Assembly (NCBI GenBank): GCA_022841745.1
Contig: JALHQW010000020.1
Location: 1 to 64,000, forward strand
Origin: Saprospiraceae bacterium
GTDB taxonomy: Bacteria; Bacteroidota; Bacteroidia; Chitinophagales; Saprospiraceae
Reading direction: 5' to 3'
Length of the DNA stretch: 64,000 bases
Positions within the stretch are counted from its first letter, which is position 1, and the number at the start of each line of letters is the position of its first letter. Below, piece by piece: positions 1-8,565 of the stretch. The notes below the pieces were generated by a model. It worked only from the letters and a program-made list of their open reading frames with translations. It had not been told where the DNA came from and searched no databases. Both the position numbers and the translations under genes were made by a program.

Positions 1-1154
1 GGGTCGTCAACGAGCGCACGGAAGCCCTTGGCGGCAGTACCCTGACCATTTACGACCCGGACGCTCCCAATGCTGAATTCCTGCAGCGGGTGGACGGCAA
101 CGCCTGGCACTTCATGTCGCTGCCGACGGGCATTGCCTTCAGCGACAATTTCAACTTCGCCACCTCCCCGGGAGTCCAGGATGCCAACCATAATGGCGGC
201 ACCTTCACAGGCCCCGCCCTCTGGTCGAGCGACGCCGATATTTATGCCCAACCTTCCGGCGGTAATGGCAGCCACCTCGACATGCTGCACGGCAGCCCGT
301 TCAGCATGGGCGTCGCCAGCGAAGGGGACAACGCGTTCTGGGTCTTCGACGGCTGGAACGAGACCATCGTGCGCTATGACTTCAAGGGCGACCACGGCCC
401 CGGCAACGACGACCACGCCAACGGCATCGTGCGCCGCTACACGGAGATACAGGTAAAAAAGGACGGGTTCGTGCCGAGCCACCTTGTGCTGGACAAAGCC
501 ACGGGCTGGCTCTACGTCGTGGACAACGGCAACGACCGGGTACTGCGCCTCGACATCAACTCCGGCAGCGTCGTCAACACGTTGCCAAACATCAACGAGC
601 CGCTGGCAGAGCATTCCGAAATGGGCGGGGTGACTTGGGAGGTCATCGTGCAGGACAGCATCGAGCGGCCCTGCGGCATCGAGGTCATGGGCAACCGCCT
701 CCTCGTTGGCGACTACGCTTCCGGCGACATTTACATTTATGACCTCGAAAACGGCTTCGCCGAACTGGGGCGCATTGCCACCGGGCAAGCGGGCCTGACG
801 GGCATCAAAGTAGGGCCTGACGGTGCCATCTGGTTCACCAACCGCCTGCAAAACAGCCTGACGAAAGTAGTGCCCGGCGAAGTCAGCGCCACCGGGGAGC
901 AGGCTTGGGAAAGCCATCTTTCCGTATCGCCGAACCCCACCTCCGGCAGCTTGCTGGTGCGCCTGCCTGAATTGCCCACAGGCAACGAGGTTTTGTTGGA
1001 GATTTCCGATTTGACGGGGAGAAAACTTTTGACAGAAAAGAGCGGCGCGCAAGTTCACCAATTCAACCTTGGCAATCTTTCCAGCGGTATTTACCTGCTG
1101 TCCATTCGGAGTGGGGCGTTTTTTGCCACCCGGAAGGTTGTTTTGGAAAAATAA
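1..1154 (+). CDS. Secreted beta-propeller (NHL/SMP-30-like) protein with T9SS sorting domain, 5' end missing
   Basis: The reading frame is open from base 3, so the N-terminus lies upstream and the internal GTG at 90 is not the real start. The visible part has repeated motifs typical of beta-propeller blades: a WVFDGWNETIVRYD segment, then LYVVDNGNDRVLRLD, LLVGDYASGDIYIYD and GPDGAIWFTN. This fits an NHL/SMP-30-type propeller. The last ~75 residues (SVSPNPTSG, then ISDLTGRKL, then LSSGIYLLSI and a basic VVLEK end) are a canonical T9SS type A sorting domain, so the protein should be exported and attached at the cell surface or released. It lies just upstream of an MbnP-like gene. Its ligand or enzymatic role cannot be read from the sequence. 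Confidence 0.8.
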   Translation, partial: VVNERTEALGGSTLTIYDPDAPNAEFLQRVDGNAWHFMSLPTGIAFSDNFNFATSPGVQDANHNGGTFTGPALWSSDADIYAQPSGGNGSHLDMLHGSPFSMGVASEGDNAFWVFDGWNETIVRYDFKGDHGPGNDDHANGIVRRYTEIQVKKDGFVPSHLVLDKATGWLYVVDNGNDRVLRLDINSGSVVNTLPNINEPLAEHSEMGGVTWEVIVQDSIERPCGIEVMGNRLLVGDYASGDIYIYDLENGFAELGRIATGQAGLTGIKVGPDGAIWFTNRLQNSLTKVVPGEVSATGEQAWESHLSVSPNPTSGSLLVRLPELPTGNEVLLEISDLTGRKLLTEKSGAQVHQFNLGNLSSGIYLLSIRSGAFFATRKVVLEK

Positions 1155-1161
1155 AATCTCA

Positions 1162-1196
1162 TGCTGCGCCGCCGTGCGAAACGTGGCGGCGCAGCA
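1162..1196. terminator. Perfect 12-bp GC-rich hairpin after the beta-propeller gene
   Basis: TGCTGCGCCGCC (1162-1173) and GGCGGCGCAGCA (1185-1196) are perfect inverted repeats with an 11-nt loop, 8 bases after the stop codon. No U-tract follows, so it may be a weak terminator or an mRNA-stabilising stem-loop. It also argues against an upstream start for the next gene at 1161. Confidence 0.55.
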
Positions 1197-1235
1197 AATA
1201 GCAAATCCATTTTCAAAATTCAAAACCCAATTTTT

Positions 1236-2213
1236 ATGAAGAACAGATTTTTACATTTCCTTCTCCTTTCGCTGCTTGCCAATGGGCTTTTTGCCCAAAT
1301 GGACGTGGCGCTGCACCTGCACCCGAAGCTGGGCGACCAGTCCTTTGCGCTCAACACGACGGCGACCGCCGAGATGGGCTACCCCTTCCGGGTCACCCGC
1401 CTGCAGTATTATGTCAGTGAAATCAAACTCGTCCACGATGGCGGGCAGGTGACGCCCGTGACCGACCTCTACCTGCTGGTGACGGCGCAAAAGGACAGCA
1501 TCTTTGAGCTTGGTAGCTTCCCGGTGACGACCATCGAGGGCATCGAGTTCAGCATCGGCGTGGACGCCGCCCACAACCACCTCGACCCGGCGAGCTACGC
1601 CAACGACCACCCGCTGGCACCGAAAAACCCCTCCATGCAATGGGGCTGGTCGGCGGGCTACCGCTTCATCGCTTTGGAGGGCAAGACGAGCAACAACGGC
1701 GGCACTTCCTTCCCTGATGTGTTCCAAGTGCATACCATTGACGATGCCAACTACCAGAACCTCAGTATTCCCGTGGAGGGTGTAATGGACGGCGGCCACT
1801 TGGCCATCAACCTCGACGCAAACTACCACCACATCCTCGCTGAACTTGACGTGACTGGCGGTGTGACCTCCCACGCAGCCACGGGCGCTTCCGCCACCAT
1901 TGCGGAGAACATGAAGAACCATGTGTTCACGCCCTCCGTCGTGAGCGGCGTGACCGAGCCGGGCGTTGCCGGCACGTTTGGCATTTCGCCTAACCCGACA
2001 AATGGCAGCGCCACGCTTCGCTACGACCTGCCCGGCTACGAGCAACTAACACTGACGGTGAGCGACCTCGCCGGAAGGACGGTTTTGACGAAGGAACTGA
2101 GCGGCTCGGCGCAGTCGGTTTCGTTGGAAACGGACTGGCAGCCGGGGATTTATGTTGCCCGGATTTTTAGCGGGGACAAGTATTTGGCACTTGAAAAACT
2201 CGTAGTGAAATAA
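1236..2213 (+). CDS. mbnP: MbnP-like copper-binding protein with T9SS sorting domain
   Basis: 325 aa. The ATG at 1236 gives a clean signal peptide (MKNRFLHFLLLSLLANGLFAQ). Family features of MbnP-like proteins are visible: FRVTRLQYYVSEIKL (51-65), GVDAAHNH...DHPLAP (109-129) and the Trp-rich MQWGWSAGYRFIALEG (134-149). In methanotrophs MbnP is a periplasmic copper protein in which a tryptophan is converted to kynurenine by the di-haem partner MbnH, creating a Cu(I) site. Here a di-haem CcP/MauG-family gene follows 35 bp downstream, matching that pairing. Residues ~250-325 (FGISPNPTNG...ISDLAGR-type...GIYVARI) are a T9SS type A sorting domain, so this homologue is probably surface-exposed rather than only periplasmic. 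Family call is confident; copper binding is inferred. Confidence 0.8.
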   Translation: MKNRFLHFLLLSLLANGLFAQMDVALHLHPKLGDQSFALNTTATAEMGYPFRVTRLQYYVSEIKLVHDGGQVTPVTDLYLLVTAQKDSIFELGSFPVTTIEGIEFSIGVDAAHNHLDPASYANDHPLAPKNPSMQWGWSAGYRFIALEGKTSNNGGTSFPDVFQVHTIDDANYQNLSIPVEGVMDGGHLAINLDANYHHILAELDVTGGVTSHAATGASATIAENMKNHVFTPSVVSGVTEPGVAGTFGISPNPTNGSATLRYDLPGYEQLTLTVSDLAGRTVLTKELSGSAQSVSLETDWQPGIYVARIFSGDKYLALEKLVVK

Positions 2214-2248
2214 ATAACTGGAAAGGCTTGTAAAACAACATCGCAAAA

Positions 2249-3253
2249 GTGAAAAACAGCTTTTTGCTCATAACCTGCCTGCTCCTTTTCTCCTGCAAAA
2301 AAGAGCAGTCCGAACCGTCCGCCGAGCCACTGCTTGCCGTGCCGGAGGGCTTTCCTGCGCCCGTTTTTCCCGAAGGGAACGAACTGACTCAGGAGCGGTG
2401 GGCATTGGGCAAAAGGTTGTTTTTCGACCCCATCCTGTCCAGTGACCGCACGGTTTCCTGTGCTTCGTGCCACCTGCCGGAAATGGCGTTTACCGATGGA
2501 AAGCAGTTCAGCGAGGGCGTGGACGGAAGGCTCGGAAATCGCAATGCGCCGACACTCGCCAATGTCGCTTACCACCCGTATTATACGAGGGAGGGCGGCG
2601 TGCCGACGCTGGAAATGCAAATCCTCGTGCCGATACAGGAACACGCCGAATTCGACATGAACATCCTCGACATTGCGGAGCGGCTGAACGCCGACAGCAG
2701 CTATGTGAGGGAGAGCCGGGCAGCTTACGACCGGGTGCCCGACGCTTTCGTCATCACTCGTTCGATTGCCTGTTTCGAGCGCACGATGTTGAGCGGCAAC
2801 TCGCCCTACGACCAGTATTTGCAGGGAAAAACCAATGTGTTGACGGCGGCGGAGCGGCGGGGGATGGACTTGTTTTTTGGTGAAAAAACCAACTGCTCAC
2901 AATGCCACGGCGGATTTAACTTTACCAACTATGCTTTCGAAAACAATGGGCTTTACGAAGACTACCCCGACCCCGGCCGCTTCCGGCTGACGGGCGACGA
3001 AGCAGACCGGGCGCTGTTCAAGGTGCCGACGCTGCGCAATGTGGGCGTGACCGCACCCTATATGCACGATGGCTCGCTGCCGACACTGGAGTCAGTGATA
3101 GAACATTACAATTCAGGCGGAAAAAACCACCCGCACAAGAGCGGGTTGGTGAAGCCGCTCGGCTTGACGGCGGCGGAACGGGCTGACCTCGCGGCATTTT
3201 TGGAAAGCCTGACGGACGACGATTTTTTGAACAATCCTAAGTTTAAGAAATAA
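2249..3253 (+). CDS. mbnH: Di-haem cytochrome c peroxidase/MauG family lipoprotein, probable MbnH partner
   Basis: 334 aa from a GTG start that gives a lipoprotein signal (LLLFSC, Cys16). Two c-type haem sites are present: CASCH (71-75) and CSQCH (216-220). The C-terminal PYMHDGSLPTLESVIEHYN (270-288) is typical of the CcpA/MauG superfamily. The position immediately after the MbnP-like gene suggests it modifies that protein (Trp to kynurenine) as MbnH does, rather than acting as a plain H2O2 scavenger. Being lipid-anchored, it would act in the periplasm or outer leaflet. An ordinary cytochrome c peroxidase is the alternative, since MbnH and CcP cannot be separated by eye. Confidence 0.8.
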   Translation: MKNSFLLITCLLLFSCKKEQSEPSAEPLLAVPEGFPAPVFPEGNELTQERWALGKRLFFDPILSSDRTVSCASCHLPEMAFTDGKQFSEGVDGRLGNRNAPTLANVAYHPYYTREGGVPTLEMQILVPIQEHAEFDMNILDIAERLNADSSYVRESRAAYDRVPDAFVITRSIACFERTMLSGNSPYDQYLQGKTNVLTAAERRGMDLFFGEKTNCSQCHGGFNFTNYAFENNGLYEDYPDPGRFRLTGDEADRALFKVPTLRNVGVTAPYMHDGSLPTLESVIEHYNSGGKNHPHKSGLVKPLGLTAAERADLAAFLESLTDDDFLNNPKFKK

Positions 3254-3262
3254 CCGAATGGC

Positions 3263-3958
3263 ATGATAAATCAGGAACTTGAAAAACTATACAATACTCA
3301 TAAAAGCAACCTGACCGGGCTGTTCGATGATGAATTTGACGGTCCTTTATTGATGTATTGCTGGGAGGAAGAATTTAAGGCTTCCGATTACAAAATCCTT
3401 TTTGTTGGCAAAGAGCTAAATGGCTGGATTGGGTATTTTGCTGATGACATTGATTTACTGCGGAAGCGATATGAAGACTTCGGGCTATGCACACAAGAAG
3501 GAAGTAACAGAAATTCAAGGCTTTGGAAATACATGTACGACTTTAATTCAAGGTTAAATCCTGCTTGCGAAGGCAAGAAAAACTTCATGTGGACGAATGT
3601 ATCGAAATGCTGTACTTGGAAAGGAAAAGGCTTGGATTGGGAAAGCCATCAAAAAATAGTCGCCAACTTCAATGTGCTTGAATGCGAAATAAAAATCCTC
3701 CAACCGGATGTGATTATCTTCTTCACCGGGCCCTATTACGATGACAAAATAAGAATTCAAATCACCGATGATTTGGTCTTCAGGCAAGTGGTAGAGCATA
3801 TTCCTTCGAGAGAACTGGCGCGGCTGGAAAACATCAATCTGCCTTATTTCACTTACAGGTTGTATCACCCGGATTACATGGACATTTACAAACCGGACAA
3901 AAGGAGCCACCTCGACATCATTGAAAATGAAATAAAAACTGTCAACGTGAAGGCATAA
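3263..3958 (+). CDS. Protein of unknown function, possibly uracil-DNA-glycosylase-fold
   Basis: 231 aa, no signal peptide or membrane segment, so cytoplasmic. Segments resemble the uracil-DNA glycosylase superfamily: KILFVGKELNGW (~44-55; cf. the VGxxPG loop), MWTNVSKCC, ILQPDVIIFFTGPYY (~148-162; cf. a strand followed by G) and a late YHPDY (cf. the H-P-S motif). The match is partial and I do not assign an activity. Base composition is clearly more AT-rich than the GC-rich genes on either side. It sits between two di-haem peroxidase genes, where a cytoplasmic DNA-type protein is out of place, so it is probably a separate insertion. Confidence 0.6.
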   Translation: MINQELEKLYNTHKSNLTGLFDDEFDGPLLMYCWEEEFKASDYKILFVGKELNGWIGYFADDIDLLRKRYEDFGLCTQEGSNRNSRLWKYMYDFNSRLNPACEGKKNFMWTNVSKCCTWKGKGLDWESHQKIVANFNVLECEIKILQPDVIIFFTGPYYDDKIRIQITDDLVFRQVVEHIPSRELARLENINLPYFTYRLYHPDYMDIYKPDKRSHLDIIENEIKTVNVKA

Positions 3959-3993
3959 TGCTGGCTCACAATTCAAAAAAACAATCAAGTAAA

Positions 3994-5073
3994 ATGAAAA
4001 AAATAATCCTCGTTTTTTTTGCCATCGCAGCCCTGATGGTAGCCTGCGACCCCGACGACGACACGGTGAAAGCCGTCTATGACCCCACGCCCTACGCCCT
4101 TGATTATGGCGAGTTCCCAGACCCAGACATTCCTGCCGACAACGTGCCGACAGTCGCCGGGGTGCAGTTGGGGCGGATGCTTTTTTATGAAAAGCAATTG
4201 TCGAAGGACGGCTCACAGTCCTGCGCCGATTGCCATTTGCAAAAGGACGGGTTCAGCGACATACGGCAGTTCAGCCTCGGCGTGGAGCAGTTGCCGGGCA
4301 AGCGGCAGGCGATGGCGGTGTTCAACCTCGCCTGGCACAAGAACGGGATGTTCTGGGACGGTCGGGTGCCAAAGGTGAGAGACCAAGCCTTGAAGCCAAT
4401 CCAAGACCCGCTGGAAATGAACGAGACCCTCGAAAACGCCGTCGCCAAACTCAAAGCGGACAAGCGCTACACCGACCAGTTCATCCGGGCGTTCGGCGAC
4501 GATAACATTACCTCGGAGCGCATGGGGCTGGCGATGGAGCAGTTCGAGTTCACGATGGTTTCCAACAAATCAAAGTACGACCGCTACCTCGCCGGAACGG
4601 AAGCGCTGACGGACAGCGAAGAGCGTGGGCGGGTGCTGTTCTTTGCCGAGTTCGACCCTTTCAGTGGTCAGAAGGGCGGCGAGTGCTTCCATTGCCACGG
4701 CGGCTTCAACTTCACCAACGACGAGTACATGAACAACGGCTTGGATGAGGAAGCAAATTTCACGGACGATGGTCGCTCGAAAGTGACCAACAACCCGGCG
4801 GACAGGGCTAAGTTCAAAGTGACGAGCCTGCGGAACATCGCCATCACCCCGCCCTACATGCACGATGGGCGCTTTGCGACACTGGAACAGGTCATTGAGC
4901 ACTACAACACAGGCGTGAGGAACTCGCCGACCGTGGATGGGCTGCTTTTCAACAATCTCAATCCAGGCGGCTTGCAGCTAACAGACCAAGACAAGGCTGA
5001 CCTCGTGGCTTTCCTAAAGACGCTGACGGATGTGTCTTTTCTGGAGGATGAGCGGTTTTCGAGTCCGTTTTAA
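3994..5073 (+). CDS. Di-haem cytochrome c peroxidase lipoprotein
   Basis: 359 aa. The start at 3994 is chosen because it begins the lipoprotein signal MKKIILVFFAIAALMVAC (Cys18); the frame is open back to 3958. Haem motifs are CADCH (77-81) and CFHCH (231-235). FWDGRVPKVRDQALKPI and DPLEMN (120-143) and PYMHDGRFATLEQVIEHYN are CcpA/MauG signatures. Expected to be a periplasmic lipid-anchored peroxidase reducing H2O2 with electrons from small cytochromes, or a MauG-like oxidase. It is a paralogue of the 2249-3253 product, with the EM dipeptide of the classical family retained here but not there. Confidence 0.85.
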   Translation: MKKIILVFFAIAALMVACDPDDDTVKAVYDPTPYALDYGEFPDPDIPADNVPTVAGVQLGRMLFYEKQLSKDGSQSCADCHLQKDGFSDIRQFSLGVEQLPGKRQAMAVFNLAWHKNGMFWDGRVPKVRDQALKPIQDPLEMNETLENAVAKLKADKRYTDQFIRAFGDDNITSERMGLAMEQFEFTMVSNKSKYDRYLAGTEALTDSEERGRVLFFAEFDPFSGQKGGECFHCHGGFNFTNDEYMNNGLDEEANFTDDGRSKVTNNPADRAKFKVTSLRNIAITPPYMHDGRFATLEQVIEHYNTGVRNSPTVDGLLFNNLNPGGLQLTDQDKADLVAFLKTLTDVSFLEDERFSSPF

Positions 5074-5089
5074 AATTGAGTTGGGTGAT

Positions 5090-5151
5090 AATGAGGGCGG
5101 CTGAGTCGCTTCGCTGCGCCTATTTTTAAGAGTGCCGACCCTCATTTTTTT
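5090..5151 (+). terminator. Probable rho-independent terminator after the second peroxidase
   Basis: AATGAGGG (5090-5097) pairs with CCCTCATT (5139-5146), followed by a run of T. The long loop contains further GC-rich pairing potential (GGC with GCC). It lies 17 bp after the stop codon of the peroxidase gene. Confidence 0.55.
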
Positions 5152-5235
5152 CAAGGGGTGGGTTTTTGACCAAATTTTTAAACCGGGCGACAGGCTCGAC
5201 ACTTGCCGCCTTTCATTCTTTAAATTTTCAAACTT

Positions 5236-5661
5236 ATGAAATCCATGTTCAAAACATTGCCGATTTGCTTGCTGCTGGCAGGCGCATTCCTGCTGGCGGG
5301 ATGCCAGAAGGAAGAATTGCCGAAAAATGCTGATGCCATTTACGTCAAATTCGTCAACAAGGCGGGCGCCAACCTAACGGGGCTTGCCGTGAGCCGACTG
5401 GAAGTGGAAGACTTGTCGAAGGGCAAGTCATCGGGCTACCTGCGCTACGAGTCGCTGGGCGAGCAGTTCCAGTATGCGTTGGTGGACGCCACCTGCATGA
5501 TGAACGGAAAAAGGTATTACCGGTCGTCCGCTTGCAGCGGCATCTGTGGCACATCGTCCGCGCCCAACGGCAAATGGCTGGACAAAGGATATTACAAAGT
5601 GGTCATCACCAAGTCGAACGAACTTGGCGGCAACTACCTTGATTTCAGGCTTTCAAACTAA
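5236..5661 (+). CDS. Small lipoprotein of unknown function
   Basis: 141 aa with a clear lipoprotein signal (FLLAGC, Cys23). The mature part is short and beta-rich in appearance (YVKFVNKAGANLTGL, YYKVVITKSNELGGNYLDFRL). It has four mature cysteines, two in the cluster SSACSGICGTSS, which could form disulfides. No known family recognised. It stands alone, after a terminator-like hairpin. Confidence 0.7.
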   Translation: MKSMFKTLPICLLLAGAFLLAGCQKEELPKNADAIYVKFVNKAGANLTGLAVSRLEVEDLSKGKSSGYLRYESLGEQFQYALVDATCMMNGKRYYRSSACSGICGTSSAPNGKWLDKGYYKVVITKSNELGGNYLDFRLSN

Positions 5662-5755
5662 ATTTTATACCTGTTGCTGATTGTTCGGGTTGCTCCTCTG
5701 ATAAAGGCAGACAGCATCGTTCAACGCATAATTGTTTGACCAAAAATCAATAGTC

Positions 5756-6199
5756 ATGTGCGCTAAAAAAATCTTTCAGTACACGTTTTACCCGTTCAGG
5801 AAGCTAACGGACAAAGCAGCCATAAGAGCCACGACCCTAATAATGCTGGTATGCTCGGCAATCGGGCTATCAGCCCAATCGGACGCCAATACGATATTGG
5901 GCAAATGGGAGAACAGCGAGCGGGGTCATGTCGTGGAGGTGGTTCAGCAAGGGGATACCTACTCCGCCAGCATACTTCAATCGGAAAAAGCGGGTGAAAC
6001 CGGTAAGCGAGTAGCTTGGGGATTGCGCTTCGACTCAAAGGAAAAGGAATGGGCTGGTGGAGAAGTACAGTTGCCGAAAATGAAGCACTCAGCAAGTTGC
6101 TATGCGACCCTTAAAGGCAACGACACACTCATCATCACCGGATACCACGGCTTTCGGTTTTTGGGCAGTTCCAAGACTTTTAAGCGGGTGAAGGCCTAA
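5756..6199 (+). CDS. DUF2147-family secreted protein
   Basis: 147 aa from the ATG at 5756 (the frame extends to a TTG at 5732). The hydrophobic segment AAIRATTLIMLVCSAIGLSAQ is a signal peptide preceded by a basic, aromatic-rich N-region. The mature part has the DUF2147 pattern: ILGKWENSERGHVVEVVQQGDTYSASI, then VAWGLRFDSKEKEWAGGEV and a C-terminal GYHGFRFLGSSKTFKRV. Such proteins are small secreted beta-barrel-like domains of unknown function common in Bacteroidota. Confidence 0.75.
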   Translation: MCAKKIFQYTFYPFRKLTDKAAIRATTLIMLVCSAIGLSAQSDANTILGKWENSERGHVVEVVQQGDTYSASILQSEKAGETGKRVAWGLRFDSKEKEWAGGEVQLPKMKHSASCYATLKGNDTLIITGYHGFRFLGSSKTFKRVKA

Positions 6200-6225
6200 G
6201 GATTGTTCACTTCAAAATGCTTATT

Positions 6226-6891
6226 ATGAAAACGGTTATTAACACCACAACCACCCATGTCCCGGCGCTACGCTTCAACTGGCTCACCGGGTTCTACGAC
6301 CGCCTGATAGCGGCGACCATGCCTGAAAGGGCATTCAAGATGGCGCTCGTCCAGCAGGCTGGCATCCGTCCTGGCGACCAAGTGCTCGACTTCGGAACGG
6401 GAACAGCTACCCTGTCCATATTGCTTGCCGAACAACACCCTGACGCCGATGTGAAGGGCGTGGACGTGGACGAAAAAGTGTTGTCTATCGCCCGCAGGAA
6501 GGTCGAAGAGAGCAGTGCCGCTGTGCGATTGGTGCGGTACGACGGAAATAAACTGCCGTTTGAGTCCCGCACCTTCGACCGGGCGGTATCGTCGTTGGTG
6601 TTCCACCACCTGACCCGTTCGCAGCGCCAGCAGGCTTTGAGAGAGCTGAACCGGGTACTCGTGCCGGGTGGCGAAGTGCATATTGCCGATTGGGGTAAGC
6701 CTGCCAACGGCTTGCAACGGCTATTGTTTTACCTTGTGCAACTGCTCGACGGGTTCGAGACGACTGCTGACAGTGTCCGGGGCATCTTGCCGGAAATGCT
6801 TTATGAGGCGGGCTTCGATAATGTGGAGGAGACAGGGAAGTACAAGACCGTTTTCGGGACGCTGCGGATGTGGCGCTGCACGAAATGGTAA
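6226..6891 (+). CDS. Class I SAM-dependent methyltransferase
   Basis: 221 aa from ATG 6226 (a second ATG at 6217 is possible). Motif I VLDFGTGTATLSILLAE (53-69) and the acidic VKGVDVDEKVLSIARRK bind S-adenosylmethionine. VRLVRYDGNKLPFESRTFDRAVSSLVFHHL is the UbiE/Methyltransf_11 motif II-III region and LNRVLVPGGEVHIADWG is the post-motif strand. The substrate is not determinable. Ten bp downstream begins a broken Crp/Fnr gene, so the two may once have been co-transcribed. Confidence 0.8.
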   Translation: MKTVINTTTTHVPALRFNWLTGFYDRLIAATMPERAFKMALVQQAGIRPGDQVLDFGTGTATLSILLAEQHPDADVKGVDVDEKVLSIARRKVEESSAAVRLVRYDGNKLPFESRTFDRAVSSLVFHHLTRSQRQQALRELNRVLVPGGEVHIADWGKPANGLQRLLFYLVQLLDGFETTADSVRGILPEMLYEAGFDNVEETGKYKTVFGTLRMWRCTKW

Positions 6892-6900
6892 TAGAATCTT

Positions 6901-7578
6901 ATGCGCCGAAAATTGGACAACCATGAATTAAAGCAGACGGGGCTTTGGGACAGCCTGACTGACGGCGACCGGGAGTCGTTTTTGTACTGGGCATACGTTC
7001 AAGACCTTGCGAAGTGGTATATTTTGTTCCATGAGGGTGAGAAGGGGGATGAAGTATTCGTGTTGGTTTCGGGGAAAGTACAGCTTTTGCAGGATGTGGG
7101 CGAGAACAATGAAACCACCGTCCACCTCGCCCGACCGGGCGAGGTGCTGGGGGAAAGGCTGTTGACGGGCGCAATGCACTATAACTGACGGGCGGAGACG
7201 CTGGAGGACAGCACGGTGATCGTGCTTCCGGCATCCATTTTTTCGCAAATCCTGCAAAGAAGCCCAAAGGCGGCTTGGCATTTTTACCAGTCGCTGCTGT
7301 TGCGCCTGCAAAAAACGGAGCAACGGATGCTGCACTTCCGCTACAACCGCACGGAAAACCGCATCCGGCTTTTTCTGACGGATTGGGTAAGGGAGGAGGG
7401 TAGGCAGTTGGCAACGGGCGAGTGGGAGATAACCTCAATGCTGACCCACAGTATGATTGCCAGTTTGTCCAACTCGTCGAGGCAGTATGTGACGGATTTT
7501 TTGAACGCCTTGCGAAAGCAAGGTGTCCTGCGCTATGACCGACGTCGAATGGTCATCCAGCGGCTGGACTTGTTGTGA
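6901..7578 (+). pseudogene. Crp/Fnr-family regulator interrupted by an in-frame TGA
   Basis: A single reading frame (226 codons including the stop) encodes an entire Crp/Fnr protein: cyclic-nucleotide-binding domain with ILFHEGEKGDEVFVLVSGKV and HLARPGEVLGERLL, a dimerisation helix, then a winged-HTH (HSMIASLSNSSRQYVTDFLNALRKQGVLRYD). It is cut only by TGA at 7186-7188, between MHYN and RAETLEDST. The intact paralogue at 55008 has VYEYRAETATEST at the same place, so the stop replaces one internal residue without any frame change. Both halves look otherwise undamaged, so the mutation is recent, or it is a sequencing or assembly error. TGA is an ordinary stop elsewhere in this window, so recoding is unlikely. 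Confidence 0.8.
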
Positions 7579-7653
7579 GCGTTGCCATTTTGAAACACTC
7601 GCAGGTTTGGCTGTACGGGGCGAGTAAGCGCAATTGTCATTTATCATAAAACA

Positions 7654-8517
7654 ATGTCCATGAAAAAACTCCCTGTTTTCTTCCTCTTGGCTGCGAGTGT
7701 ACTCGCCCTTTCTTTTTGGATGGAAAGCCCCTGCGACTCGCCACTCGTCGGCGGGCACACGGGCGCACCTGGCGAGACGGGCTGCGACGGCTGTCACGGC
7801 GGGACGCCCAACACCGGACCCGGTACGCTCACCCTTGACTGGTCAGACACCAGCGGGCATTACGTTCCCGGTCAGGTCTATGATGCCATTGTCACCCTCG
7901 AACAAGCCGACCGGGACAAACTCGGCTTCGTGGCATTGGCGTTGAAAGACAGCGGCAACACCACCACCGGGCAGTTTTCGATTGACGATGCCGACCGCAC
8001 ACGGACGTTCAGCGATGGTCCCCGAAAGTACGTCTCGCACACGCCCTGCGGGGCTGATGCTGTTCCGTCTGGCTCTTTATCCTGGACGTTTCATTGGCAG
8101 GCGCCCGCTACCGATGTGGGAGCCGTCACGATTTATCTGGCAGGGCTTGCCGCCAACCACAATCACAATACATCCGGCGACGACGCTTACGAACTGACAT
8201 TGCACCTCACGCCTGCGGACTCAGTCGCTTCGGCGAGCGGGGAGCGCTTCGATAAAGCTGCGTTTTCCCTGCACCCGAACCCGGTTTTGGCAGGCGGACA
8301 ATTGAACGTCCGGCTGACGCTGCCAAAGGCGGGCAGGCTTGAGTTTCGGCTGTTGGATGTGGCGGGTCGGGCGGTACGCAGTTTTGATTTTGGGGAGAAG
8401 GGGGCAGGTGAGCAAATGTCCTTACTGGACTTGGCTGGCTTGGGTAGTGGGGTTTATTTTCTGGAAGCATCCCTGGCGGGCAGGGAACTGGCTGTGGAAA
8501 AAATCCTATTGCGTTGA
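7654..8517 (+). CDS. Choice-of-anchor V domain protein with haem-like CxxCH and T9SS sorting domain (copy 1)
   Basis: 287 aa (or 285 from ATG 7660). Signal peptide MKKLPVFFLLAASVLALSF. The mature start HTGAPGETGCDGCHGG (33-48 from the second Met) matches the choice-of-anchor V domain, whose conserved CxxCH could bind haem c or metal. A beta-sandwich Reeler-like domain follows, then a T9SS type A sorting domain (SLHPNPVLAGG...LLDVAGRAV...GSGVYFLEA). A very close paralogue lies at 21374-22231 in the same orientation; residues ~24-190 are nearly identical. Function unknown; a surface redox or metal-binding role is inference from the CDGCH and the neighbours. Confidence 0.8.
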   Translation: MSMKKLPVFFLLAASVLALSFWMESPCDSPLVGGHTGAPGETGCDGCHGGTPNTGPGTLTLDWSDTSGHYVPGQVYDAIVTLEQADRDKLGFVALALKDSGNTTTGQFSIDDADRTRTFSDGPRKYVSHTPCGADAVPSGSLSWTFHWQAPATDVGAVTIYLAGLAANHNHNTSGDDAYELTLHLTPADSVASASGERFDKAAFSLHPNPVLAGGQLNVRLTLPKAGRLEFRLLDVAGRAVRSFDFGEKGAGEQMSLLDLAGLGSGVYFLEASLAGRELAVEKILLR

Positions 8518-8565
8518 ACTTGCTGCCCATAGCAGTTGCAAAGCGCTTGCAAACTTTCAAAAGCC

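Noticed and set aside
1161-1235. Upstream start for the MbnP-like gene
   Set aside because: It would put a basic N-terminal extension coded by a perfect hairpin in front of a normal signal peptide.
7186-7188. TGA as a recoded codon (e.g. selenocysteine or Trp)
   Set aside because: TGA closes several intact genes here (e.g. 8517, 55676), and no SECIS-like stem-loop directly follows; a mutation or error is simpler.
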